Shown here piece by piece: positions 22,568 to 28,507 of a stretch of DNA of 28,507 nt (position 1 is its first letter; every line of letters begins with the position of its first letter). Source of the stretch: Maricaulis sp965657935. Lineage in GTDB: Bacteria; Pseudomonadota; Alphaproteobacteria; Caulobacterales; Maricaulaceae. The translations under genes and the position numbers were made by a program. Below the pieces are notes generated by a model that was not told where the DNA came from, ran no database searches, and was given only the letters and a program-made list of their open reading frames with translations. The stretch spans positions 1-28,507 of the forward strand of contig CBFHQE010000020.1 of assembly GCA_965657935.1 (NCBI GenBank). Direction: 5' to 3'.

Positions 22568-24991
22568 ATGGTCAATTCGGCCGCAGTACACGATGTGTGG
22601 CTGCTGGGGGTTGCTGCTCTGTTGAGCCTGGTGTGTGCGGTCGCTGCGATCGCCGCCGTTCGGCGCATTCTCATTCTGGAGGATGAGCGCCGTCTGGTCT
22701 GGCTTACGGTTGCAGGTTTCCTGACAGGCATCGGTAGCTGGGGCGCGGGCTTCGTCGCGATGATGGGCTTCAATGCCGGCGTCACCATCGCGTTCGACCC
22801 CTTTCTGGTGCTCTACTCATTCCTGGTTGTCGTCGGCATGGCCTGTGCCGGCTGGACCGTGATGACTTTCCTCAAACACAAGCTGGGGTCAATGATCGGT
22901 GGCGCGACCGTGGGCGCCGGCGCCGCGGCGATGATCTATTTCAGCCTGAACGCCATAACCGCTCCGGTTCCGGTTGGCTGGAATGAGGTCGTGGCGTGCA
23001 TTGGCATGGCAACCGTCGTCGTCGCGACCATGGCCAGCGCCCTGACGGCATCACGCGTGAGCGGGATTGTCGGCCTGGGCCTCGCGGCGGTGTTGCTGGC
23101 GAGTGTGCCCTTGATCGCTTATCTCACTCTGACCAATGCGCTGGAGGTCAGCCAGGCGGAGCTGACGCATATGCCCAAGCTCGAGACCGCACCCAAACTG
23201 ATGGGCCTGACGGTCGCGCTGGGAATTCTGCCCATTGCCGGGCTCGGATTGAGTTTCGCTCTCTTCGATTTGCATATTGGCAAGCGCCGTGAAGCTGAGG
23301 GCCAACGTATCAACGCATTGGCAAATTCGACCTTTGAAGGCCTCGTTCTGGTCCAGGACGGGCGGATCGTCGAAGCCAATGAGCGTATCTGCGAGATCAT
23401 CGGCCTGAAAAAGGAAGACCTGATCGACATGCCGCTCTGCAAGGTCGGCCTGGACGAGAATTCTGTTGCGGTTTTGCAGCGACTGCAATGCGGCGACAAG
23501 TCGTCTTGCCGTCTGCGGTCGCGCAGCGAGCAGGTCATCACGGCCCAGGTCAGCTGTCGCCAGATCGAATACCGCGACAGGGACAGTCTGATCATTGCCT
23601 TCCGTGACATTTCCAGCGAGGAGCGTTCGCGTCAGCGCATCATGCACATGGCGCATCACGATACGTTGACTGGCTTGCCCAATCGTCTGCGTTTCCGGGA
23701 GTGCCTGGAGAACGAGCTGACGATGGCTTGGGGCAATCATACCGAAGTCGCGCTGATGTTCTTCGATCTCGACCGGTTCAAAGAGGTCAATGACGTGCAT
23801 GGTCACGCCGCGGGCGATGAATTGCTCAAGAGAGTAGCCGAGCGAATGCAGCATGCCTTGCCCAAGGGCGCCGTCGCGGCCCGCCTGAGCGGTGATGAAT
23901 TCGCCGTCATCCTGCCTGACGTGGAATCGCGCATGGCTGCAAACGCGGTTGCCGAGCGGGTCGTCGCGTCAATTGGATCGCCGGTCACGATTGGCACGGT
24001 GAATCTCAATGTCAGCGCATCCGGTGGTGTTACCCTCTTCCCGTTGGATGGCGAGGACCTGGACCGGCTGATGAACCAGGCCGATCTGGCGCTCTACAAG
24101 GCCAAGCATCTGGGGCGCAATTGCGTGTGCGATTTCGATCCGAAAATGGGTCGGGAGCTGCAGGAAAAACGCATGCTGGAATCCGATCTGGCAATGGCGA
24201 TCGAGGATGAGCTTCTGGATTTGCATTTCCAGCCGCAATGCCACCTTGGTACAGGTGAGATCCGGGCCTTTGAAGCGCTGGTGCGCTGGGAGGACGAGGT
24301 TCGCGGCTTTGTTTCGCCGGCCGAGTTTGTGCAGCTGGCTGAGGAAAGCGGGCAAATCCTCAAACTGGGGCAATGGGTTCTGGAAACAGCCTGTCGGGAA
24401 GCGGTTTACTGGCCCGAGGGCCAGCGTGTCGCGGTCAATGTTTCGCCGGCCCAGTTCAAACAGGGTAACTTCATCCTTTCCGTTGAGCGTGCGTTGGCCA
24501 AGTCGGGCCTTGAACCGCACCGGCTGGAGATTGAAATCACAGAAGGCGTCGTCATTGATGACGAGGCACGGGCACTGACATTGATGCGCCGTCTCAAGGA
24601 TCTGGGTGTTGGCCTGTCGATGGATGATTTCGGAACGGGTTACGCCTCGCTGAACTATCTGCGCGCCTTTCCGTTCGACAAGATCAAGATCGACCGTTCG
24701 TTTATCTCCGGTCTGCAGAACGAGCCGGAGGCGCAGATCATTGTCGCTTCGACCATTGAGCTGGCGCACCAGCTGGGCATGAGCGTTGTCGTTGAAGGTA
24801 TCGAGGACCTCGACGAGATGTCAGCCCTTGGCTATCAGCCTGAAGTCCTGATCCAGGGTTATCTGCTGTCTCGCCCACTCACGCGTGGTCAATTGCCGGA
24901 ATTCCTCAAGAATCCGCCGGACCTGGCAGCACGGGCTGCCGATCACCTGTGTGAGCAATTATCGCACAATTGGGGCGGTGGCGCTGCTTAA
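22568..24991 (+). CDS. Membrane GGDEF/EAL protein with degenerate MHYT-like sensor
   Basis: 807-residue c-di-GMP turnover protein if started at the ATG at 22568; a GTG at 22556 is an alternative. About seven hydrophobic segments fill residues 10-235, laid out like an MHYT sensor. The motif region reads GIGSWGAGFVAMMGF, where MHYT-type proteins usually have W-x-x/T-H-F-x-x-M, so the metal-binding His is absent. A PAS domain follows (about 245-350, LANSTFEGLVLVQDGRIVEANERI). The GGDEF domain has the signature SGDEF at 441-445, normally still compatible with activity, and no RxxD inhibitory site. The EAL domain is complete: EAL at 569-571, NVSPAQF, DDFGTGYASLNYL, KIDRSFI and EGIE. Phosphodiesterase activity looks likely; the cyclase could be active or regulatory. 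Stop codon TAA overlaps that of the convergent radical SAM gene. A GANTC site (GAGTC, 22544-22548) lies just upstream. Confidence 0.92.
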   Translation: MVNSAAVHDVWLLGVAALLSLVCAVAAIAAVRRILILEDERRLVWLTVAGFLTGIGSWGAGFVAMMGFNAGVTIAFDPFLVLYSFLVVVGMACAGWTVMTFLKHKLGSMIGGATVGAGAAAMIYFSLNAITAPVPVGWNEVVACIGMATVVVATMASALTASRVSGIVGLGLAAVLLASVPLIAYLTLTNALEVSQAELTHMPKLETAPKLMGLTVALGILPIAGLGLSFALFDLHIGKRREAEGQRINALANSTFEGLVLVQDGRIVEANERICEIIGLKKEDLIDMPLCKVGLDENSVAVLQRLQCGDKSSCRLRSRSEQVITAQVSCRQIEYRDRDSLIIAFRDISSEERSRQRIMHMAHHDTLTGLPNRLRFRECLENELTMAWGNHTEVALMFFDLDRFKEVNDVHGHAAGDELLKRVAERMQHALPKGAVAARLSGDEFAVILPDVESRMAANAVAERVVASIGSPVTIGTVNLNVSASGGVTLFPLDGEDLDRLMNQADLALYKAKHLGRNCVCDFDPKMGRELQEKRMLESDLAMAIEDELLDLHFQPQCHLGTGEIRAFEALVRWEDEVRGFVSPAEFVQLAEESGQILKLGQWVLETACREAVYWPEGQRVAVNVSPAQFKQGNFILSVERALAKSGLEPHRLEIEITEGVVIDDEARALTLMRRLKDLGVGLSMDDFGTGYASLNYLRAFPFDKIKIDRSFISGLQNEPEAQIIVASTIELAHQLGMSVVVEGIEDLDEMSALGYQPEVLIQGYLLSRPLTRGQLPEFLKNPPDLAARAADHLCEQLSHNWGGGAA

Positions 24992-26121
24992 AACAGCCCG
25001 GGCTGTTCTGGCGTGCCCAGAGGGCGTTCAAAACGGGAGAAATCCAGCTCTTTCTGGCGCATATCCAGCTTGTAGCGGCGCATGGCCGCGCGAAAGCGTT
25101 TGGAGATCATTTCGGCGAAGGGCCCCTGGCCACGGCCGCGTCGCATCCACGTCGGGTCGTAATCCCGCCCGCCGCGCATCTGGCGCATCAGTGAGATCAC
25201 GCGACTGGCGGCATCGGGGCGTTTCTCGGCCAGCCATTCACGGAACAGGTCGCGGATCTCCATCGGCAGCCGCAGCACGACATAGCCTGCGCTGATCGCG
25301 CCGGCATCGGCCGCCTGTTCGAGCAGGGGTTCGATCTCTCGATCATTCAAGGCCGGTATGATGGGCGCCATCATGACTGTCACAGGCAAGCCCGCACTGG
25401 CCAGCCCCTCGATGGCTTTCAGCCGTCGGTGCGGGGCAGCGGCGCGCGGTTCCATGTCGCGCGCCAGCTTGCGGTCGAGTGTGGTCAGTGAAATCGCGCC
25501 CTTGGCCAACCCCTGTTCCGCCATTGGGCCGAGAATGTCGAGGTCGCGCAGGACCAGGGCGGATTTGGTAATGAAACTGACCGGGTGTTTGTAGCGCGCG
25601 AAAACCTTCAGGATGTCGCGGGTGATTTCCAGTCGTCGCTCGACCGGCTGCCAGGCATCGGTATTGGCACCAATGACAATCGGTTTGGGATTGTAGCCAG
25701 GGCGGTTGAAGAATTGCTCCAGCAGTTTGGCGCCGTCCGGCTTGGTAAAAATCACGCTTTCAAAGTCGAGCCCCGGCGAATAGCCCCAATAGGCATGGCT
25801 CGGCCTCGCGTAACAATAGATGCAACCGTGCTCGCAGCCCCGGTACGGGTTGATCGATTGGTCGAAGGATATGTCCGGTGACTGGTTGGTTGCGATGATG
25901 GACCGTGAGGCATCCTTCACCACCGTTGTACGCAGCGCACTGACCTCCTCTCCGTCCACACCCCAGCCGTCATCGAAAGCCTCTCGCTGGAAGGCTTCGT
26001 ATCGACCCGTGAGGTTAGACCGAGCACCCCGACCCCTGATGCTGGTTCCCGGGGCGACGGGGGCCTCATCCGAGGTCGTGGTGTGGGCGATTAGGGCGTA
26101 GCCGCTGGGGCGCTCGGTCAT
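24988..26121 (-). CDS. PA0069-type radical SAM protein (SplB-like)
   Basis: 377-residue radical SAM protein. The iron-sulfur site is C96-x3-C100-x2-C103 in YRGCEHGCIYCYARPSHAYWGYSPGLDFE, the signature of the PA0069 subfamily, often annotated as DNA repair photolyase because of likeness to spore photoproduct lyase SplB. Later blocks are KPIVIGANTDAWQPVERRL, SFITKSALVLRDLDIL, SLTTLDRKLARDMEPRAAAPHRRL and VMMAPIIPALND. The actual substrate is not established for the family. The C-terminal tail is basic. The ATG is at 26119-26121 with no clear ribosome site. It converges on the GGDEF/EAL gene, the two stops overlapping by four bases (TTAA). Confidence 0.92.
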   Translation of the reverse strand: MTERPSGYALIAHTTTSDEAPVAPGTSIRGRGARSNLTGRYEAFQREAFDDGWGVDGEEVSALRTTVVKDASRSIIATNQSPDISFDQSINPYRGCEHGCIYCYARPSHAYWGYSPGLDFESVIFTKPDGAKLLEQFFNRPGYNPKPIVIGANTDAWQPVERRLEITRDILKVFARYKHPVSFITKSALVLRDLDILGPMAEQGLAKGAISLTTLDRKLARDMEPRAAAPHRRLKAIEGLASAGLPVTVMMAPIIPALNDREIEPLLEQAADAGAISAGYVVLRLPMEIRDLFREWLAEKRPDAASRVISLMRQMRGGRDYDPTWMRRGRGQGPFAEMISKRFRAAMRRYKLDMRQKELDFSRFERPLGTPEQPGLF

Positions 26122-26236
26122 GAGCTGGACTATGACTCAGATGCAGAACAAAGCAAGAACATTTTTCCGGAAATCATCATTTTTTCGGATTTTGTTCGCT
26201 CGCGCGCTTGCCTGTGAATGATGAAGGGGATTTAAG

Positions 26237-26269
26237 ATGAAAAAATCAAATAGGACATATATTACGTAA
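26237..26269 (+). other. Possible 10-codon leader peptide coupled to marR
   Basis: An ATG at 26237 follows a strong AAGGGG ribosome site (about seven bases upstream) and opens a frame MKKSNRTYIT whose stop TAA (26267-26269) overlaps the marR ATG as TAATG. marR itself has no good ribosome site, so ribosomes ending here could re-initiate on marR. The sequence around it is A/T-rich, unlike the rest of the window. The frame and sites are seen; translation is inferred. Confidence 0.5.
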
Positions 26270-26270
26270 T
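26261..26270. promoter_or_regulatory. Palindrome over the marR start, possible operator
   Basis: ATTACGTAAT is a perfect 10-bp palindrome overlapping the first bases of marR. MarR proteins usually bind short inverted repeats and repress their own genes. A site here could block translation or transcription start. Function is inferred from position and symmetry alone. Confidence 0.4.
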
Positions 26271-26745
26271 GAGTGACATATTGAGTGGAAAAGAGGAAAG
26301 CGACTTCATCGACGCACCTGAATATGCAGTGCTTCCGCATCATTTGCGGCGCCTGCTCGACACGCTTCTGAAGTGGGAAAGCGAGCGGGCCGAGCAATTG
26401 CGGGTCACTGTTCCCCTGAAGACGCATTCGATGATGGTTTTGCTGGCCCGGCGAGGGCCGATGAAGTTGGGGCAGGTGGTGGAGCAGCTCCGCCTTTCAC
26501 GCCCCTTGATCGTAAAGTTCGCCGATGCGCTGGTCGGAATGGGAATGGTCACCGAGCAACGACCAAGTTCCGATCGGCGTGTGCGAATGCTGGATCTGAC
26601 CGAGGCCGGTCGGGCCGAAGTGGCTCGCATCGAAGCGTTTCACGTCGAGGCGCGTGAGCGATATCGCGGGCTTGGCCAGGCGCTCAATTCGGATCTGCTC
26701 GATCTTGTCACACAGGCGCGAAAACGCGTTGAAACATGGGAATAG
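26269..26745 (+). CDS. MarR-family transcriptional regulator
   Basis: 158-residue winged-helix regulator. The DNA-binding part is visible at about residues 45-115: SMMVLLARRGPMKLGQVVEQLRLSRPLIVKFADALVGMGMVTEQRPSSDRRVRMLDLTEAGRAEV, that is, helix-turn-helix, recognition helix, and the wing with the conserved DRR motif. Terminal helices would form the dimer. The ligand cannot be read from the sequence. It starts within a TAATG overlap after a 10-codon leader frame and a palindrome. Divergent upstream is the radical SAM gene, and downstream, beyond an assembly gap, an S41 peptidase, either of which might be a target. The intergenic region upstream is A/T-rich for this genome. Confidence 0.9.
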   Translation: MSDILSGKEESDFIDAPEYAVLPHHLRRLLDTLLKWESERAEQLRVTVPLKTHSMMVLLARRGPMKLGQVVEQLRLSRPLIVKFADALVGMGMVTEQRPSSDRRVRMLDLTEAGRAEVARIEAFHVEARERYRGLGQALNSDLLDLVTQARKRVETWE

Positions 26746-26749
26746 GCCG

Positions 26750-26759
26750 NNNNNNNNNN
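26750..26759. other. Assembly gap (10 Ns)
   Basis: Ten unknown bases lie just after the marR stop codon and before the S41 peptidase. The run may be a scaffold join of arbitrary length, so genes or regulatory sequence between marR and the peptidase could be missing and the adjacency of the two is not certain. Confidence 0.95.
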
Positions 26760-26788
26760 TCCGGTCATGGCAGGAAGGGTCCTCCGGG

Positions 26789-27712
26789 ATGTTGAACAAG
26801 TTTTTTGCAGGCGCCGCCATCGCGGCGATGATGGTGTCCACAGCGGCGAGTGCACAACAGGTGCCCGATTGGCAGGCGGAGATTTTCGATCAGCTGCCCC
26901 AGATGCTGGAAGAGGGATATATCTACGAGGATGTCGGAATGTCGCTGGCGGCCAGCGTGCGCGAGATGTCGTCGGATTTTGCCCATCTTGATACGCAGGA
27001 CGAGTTCATTTCCGCCGTCAATCACGAGCTCTACGCGCTGTCCAATGACGCGCACCTGACGCTCCGTTACCGCCCGGCGACAGAGGCCGGGAATACCCGG
27101 CGCCGCCGACCGTCCAATTGTGCGACCGGTGACATCACCTGGCGCATAGAGGCAGACAATATCGGATATATCTCGGTGCCGCGCATCCAGGGCGATGAAG
27201 CATATCGTGCGGGTTTCGATACGGCGATGACGGAGCTGACAGATGCCGACGCCATTATCCTGGACGTGCGCAATAATTGTGGTGGCGACCCGCGTACGCT
27301 GATCCATTTTGCCTCGTGGTTTTTTCGCGAGCCAACACATCTGACCTCGACTGAAGGTCGGGACCGGCCCACGCGCGAACGCTGGACTTCGGACGATGTT
27401 GCCGGCGCGCGTTATGCGGACCGACCTCTGGTGATCCTGACCAATGAGCGCAGCTTCTCTGCCGCTGAATCCTTCACTTTCGGCATGAAGATTTCCGGCC
27501 GGGCAACGGTGGTCGGAGAAGCGACCGGCGGCGGCGGCCACTGGGGGCAGGAATTGCGCTTGAGCGATGAATTGGTTGTCTTCATGCCCCAGGGGCGGAC
27601 CTACGATCCGCGCACCGGCCTGGGCTGGGAAGCACAGGGTGTTCAGCCGGATATCGTTACATCGTCTGATGAGGCGCTAGCGGCTGCGCTGACGTATCTC
27701 GCAGAGCTCTAA
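26789..27712 (+). CDS. Secreted S41-family (IRBP/C-terminal processing-like) peptidase
   Basis: 307-residue exported protein. The signal peptide ends at about ASA-QQ (residues 20-24). A helical N-terminal part (LPQMLEEGYIYEDVGMSLAASVRE) precedes the peptidase domain, as in IRBP-type S41 proteins. Conserved elements are NDAHLTL with His89, NIGYISVPRIQGDEAYRAGF, AIILDVRNNCGGDPRTLIHF, the nucleophile region SFSAAESFTFGMK with likely Ser224, and VVGEATGGGGHWG with Glu244. No PDZ domain is seen, so it is a compact form of the family. It should cut peptides in the periplasm. The ATG at 26789 has AGGAAGG upstream. The gene starts 30 bases after the assembly gap, and the frame is also open to the left of the gap only by chance. 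Confidence 0.88.
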   Translation: MLNKFFAGAAIAAMMVSTAASAQQVPDWQAEIFDQLPQMLEEGYIYEDVGMSLAASVREMSSDFAHLDTQDEFISAVNHELYALSNDAHLTLRYRPATEAGNTRRRRPSNCATGDITWRIEADNIGYISVPRIQGDEAYRAGFDTAMTELTDADAIILDVRNNCGGDPRTLIHFASWFFREPTHLTSTEGRDRPTRERWTSDDVAGARYADRPLVILTNERSFSAAESFTFGMKISGRATVVGEATGGGGHWGQELRLSDELVVFMPQGRTYDPRTGLGWEAQGVQPDIVTSSDEALAAALTYLAEL

Positions 27713-27716
27713 TCGC

Positions 27717-28388
27717 TCAAGCGGGTGATGGCGGCTGGATGGAGACATGCTGGCGGTCAAACGCGCTCAAACCGTCAAACAGGGCCCGCATCATAGCCGG
27801 TTCGCCGGGCCAGGAGCCTAACCCGCTGGCGATGCCTGACCGGTCCAGCCGAAACGCCTGGGTCTCGCCATTTTCGAGCGTGTGTCGCCACAGCTCCTTG
27901 GTGAGGGCCGGGCTTTTTCGTTCGATCGCCTGATAAAGTGCACGATACAGGGGCGCCAGGCCGGCTGGAGCTGTCAGATAGAGTTTTTCCAGCTCCTTGA
28001 GCAGTTTCTGGTCACTCATCTGGCGGGGCAGGTATCGGCCGGAGTTCGTCTTGGTTTCGATCAGACACGCCTGCCAGCCGCGATCCGTGTGTTTGACGAA
28101 AATACCGTCAATGCCCTGCGGCCCGCTGACCTTGCCATTGATCGACCACCAGCCGCGAGCGGTCATTATCATGGCCGTCAGGATCTCGCCGAAATTGCCC
28201 TGATCGTTCGAGCGTACAAAATCGACATGCCGAATGGGTTTGAACTGCGCGGTGAAACCGCTTCCGGGTTCAAACGCCAGCACGTCCCGGCGATGATTGA
28301 AGGCGAGGTCGAGCCCCAGGCGCACCAGGCAGCCGATCGGCAGCGCGAATGTCAGTGCCAGCAGGCCACGCCAGAAAAACTCACTCAT
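27717..28388 (-). CDS. Membrane-anchored protein with PD-(D/E)XK nuclease signature
   Basis: 223-residue protein. Residues 4-29 are hydrophobic (FFWRGLLALTFALPIGCLVRLG) and should anchor it in the membrane. The soluble part has a nuclease-like order of residues: NFGEIL with Glu68, then GPQGIDGIF with Asp94, then IETK with Glu111 and Lys113, then QMSDQKL (123-129). The G-x-x-GID...E-x-K...QMSD pattern recalls restriction-endonuclease-fold domains, including those at the C-termini of polymorphic toxins. I do not recognise a named family. A remaining helical C-terminal half has no clear motif. The ATG at 28388 is preferred over a GTG at 28391. The gene converges on the S41 peptidase with four bases between stops and sits 29 bases after the glycosylase gene. 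A stem-loop lies just upstream of its start (about 28396-28416). Confidence 0.7.
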   Translation of the reverse strand: MSEFFWRGLLALTFALPIGCLVRLGLDLAFNHRRDVLAFEPGSGFTAQFKPIRHVDFVRSNDQGNFGEILTAMIMTARGWWSINGKVSGPQGIDGIFVKHTDRGWQACLIETKTNSGRYLPRQMSDQKLLKELEKLYLTAPAGLAPLYRALYQAIERKSPALTKELWRHTLENGETQAFRLDRSGIASGLGSWPGEPAMMRALFDGLSAFDRQHVSIQPPSPA

Positions 28389-28417
28389 CACCTGAACCCT
28401 CGTCCACTCGGGAGAGG

Positions 28418-28507
28418 CTAACCTCTGTTCAGTTTCGCATCCAGGGAGAGCAGGTCCTGCCAGGCCTTTTTCTTCGAGGCGGGCTGGCGCAGCAGGAATG
28501 AGGGATG
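28418..28507 (-). CDS. C-terminal end of a probable family 4 uracil-DNA glycosylase
   Basis: Only the last 29 codons are in the window. The peptide begins HPSFLLRQP, followed by a basic stretch, AWQDLLSLDAKLNRG and a TAG stop. HPSxLLR followed by a short spacer and W-x-DL is the C-terminal signature of family 4 (SPO1-polymerase-like) uracil-DNA glycosylases, where the His-Pro-Ser part of motif B sits near the active site. The assignment rests on this short stretch alone. The gene extends past the right edge and is followed on the same strand by the nuclease-like gene. Confidence 0.65.
   Translation of the reverse strand, partial: HPSFLLRQPASKKKAWQDLLSLDAKLNRG

Noticed and set aside
22445..22788. 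Plus- and minus-strand small frames across the rnhB-GGDEF/EAL start region
   Set aside because: They overlap the starts of two well-supported genes in other frames and show no protein features.
1..28507. CRISPR array, prophage, insertion sequence or tRNA-linked island
   Set aside because: No regularly spaced direct repeats, integrase, transposase, tRNA or phage structural genes were found; most genes are conserved chromosomal ones.

Overview
The window is GC-rich DNA from an alphaproteobacterium, most likely a relative of Caulobacter in the Maricaulis/Hyphomonas group. This rests on a CcrM-type cell-cycle DNA methyltransferase with a CtrA-like box and GANTC sites upstream, an F0 ATP synthase operon with both b and b' subunits, a DUF721/DsbA/SMC cluster next to mutY, and a glycine decarboxylase split into two subunits. 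The genus is inferred from gene content and sequence feel, not from a search. No phage, insertion sequence, CRISPR array, tRNA or rRNA was seen. A run of ten Ns at 26750-26759 marks an assembly gap.

Layout. Positions 1-290 hold the start of a secreted serine hydrolase on the minus strand. Positions 553-5957 form a glycine cleavage unit: a candidate promoter, a tandem glycine riboswitch, gcvT, a palindromic intergenic repeat, gcvH, a small membrane protein, gcvPA, gcvPB and a terminator. Glycine sensed by the leader RNA should control T, H and P protein production together. Positions 6016-8737 carry three plus-strand genes: a membrane-anchored alpha/beta hydrolase, a small membrane protein and a second secreted beta-lactamase-fold serine hydrolase with an altered active site. 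A bidirectional terminator at 8771-8795 separates them from the minus-strand F0 operon atpI-atpB-atpE-atpF'-atpF (11439 to 8821).

Positions 11549-17061 hold a minus-strand run of DUF721, two DsbA-like thioredoxin-fold proteins (one a predicted lipoprotein) and the condensin subunit smc, divergent from mutY. mutY then converges on a large hybrid histidine kinase; their stop codons overlap. The kinase lies directly downstream of ccrM, and ccrM lies downstream of rnhB. A GGDEF/EAL protein with a degenerate MHYT-like membrane sensor is divergent from rnhB and converges, again with overlapping stops, on a PA0069-type radical SAM protein.

The right end carries marR, preceded by a ten-codon leader frame and a palindrome over its start. 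It is followed by the sequencing gap, a secreted S41 peptidase, a membrane-anchored protein with a PD-(D/E)XK nuclease signature, and the last 29 codons of what looks like a family 4 uracil-DNA glycosylase.

Most of the window is housekeeping. The parts most worth attention are the membrane-anchored nuclease-like protein, the marR leader, the gcv operon insertions (small membrane protein and repeat), the degenerate MHYT sensor, the altered serine hydrolase and the pairing of DsbA-like proteins with smc.
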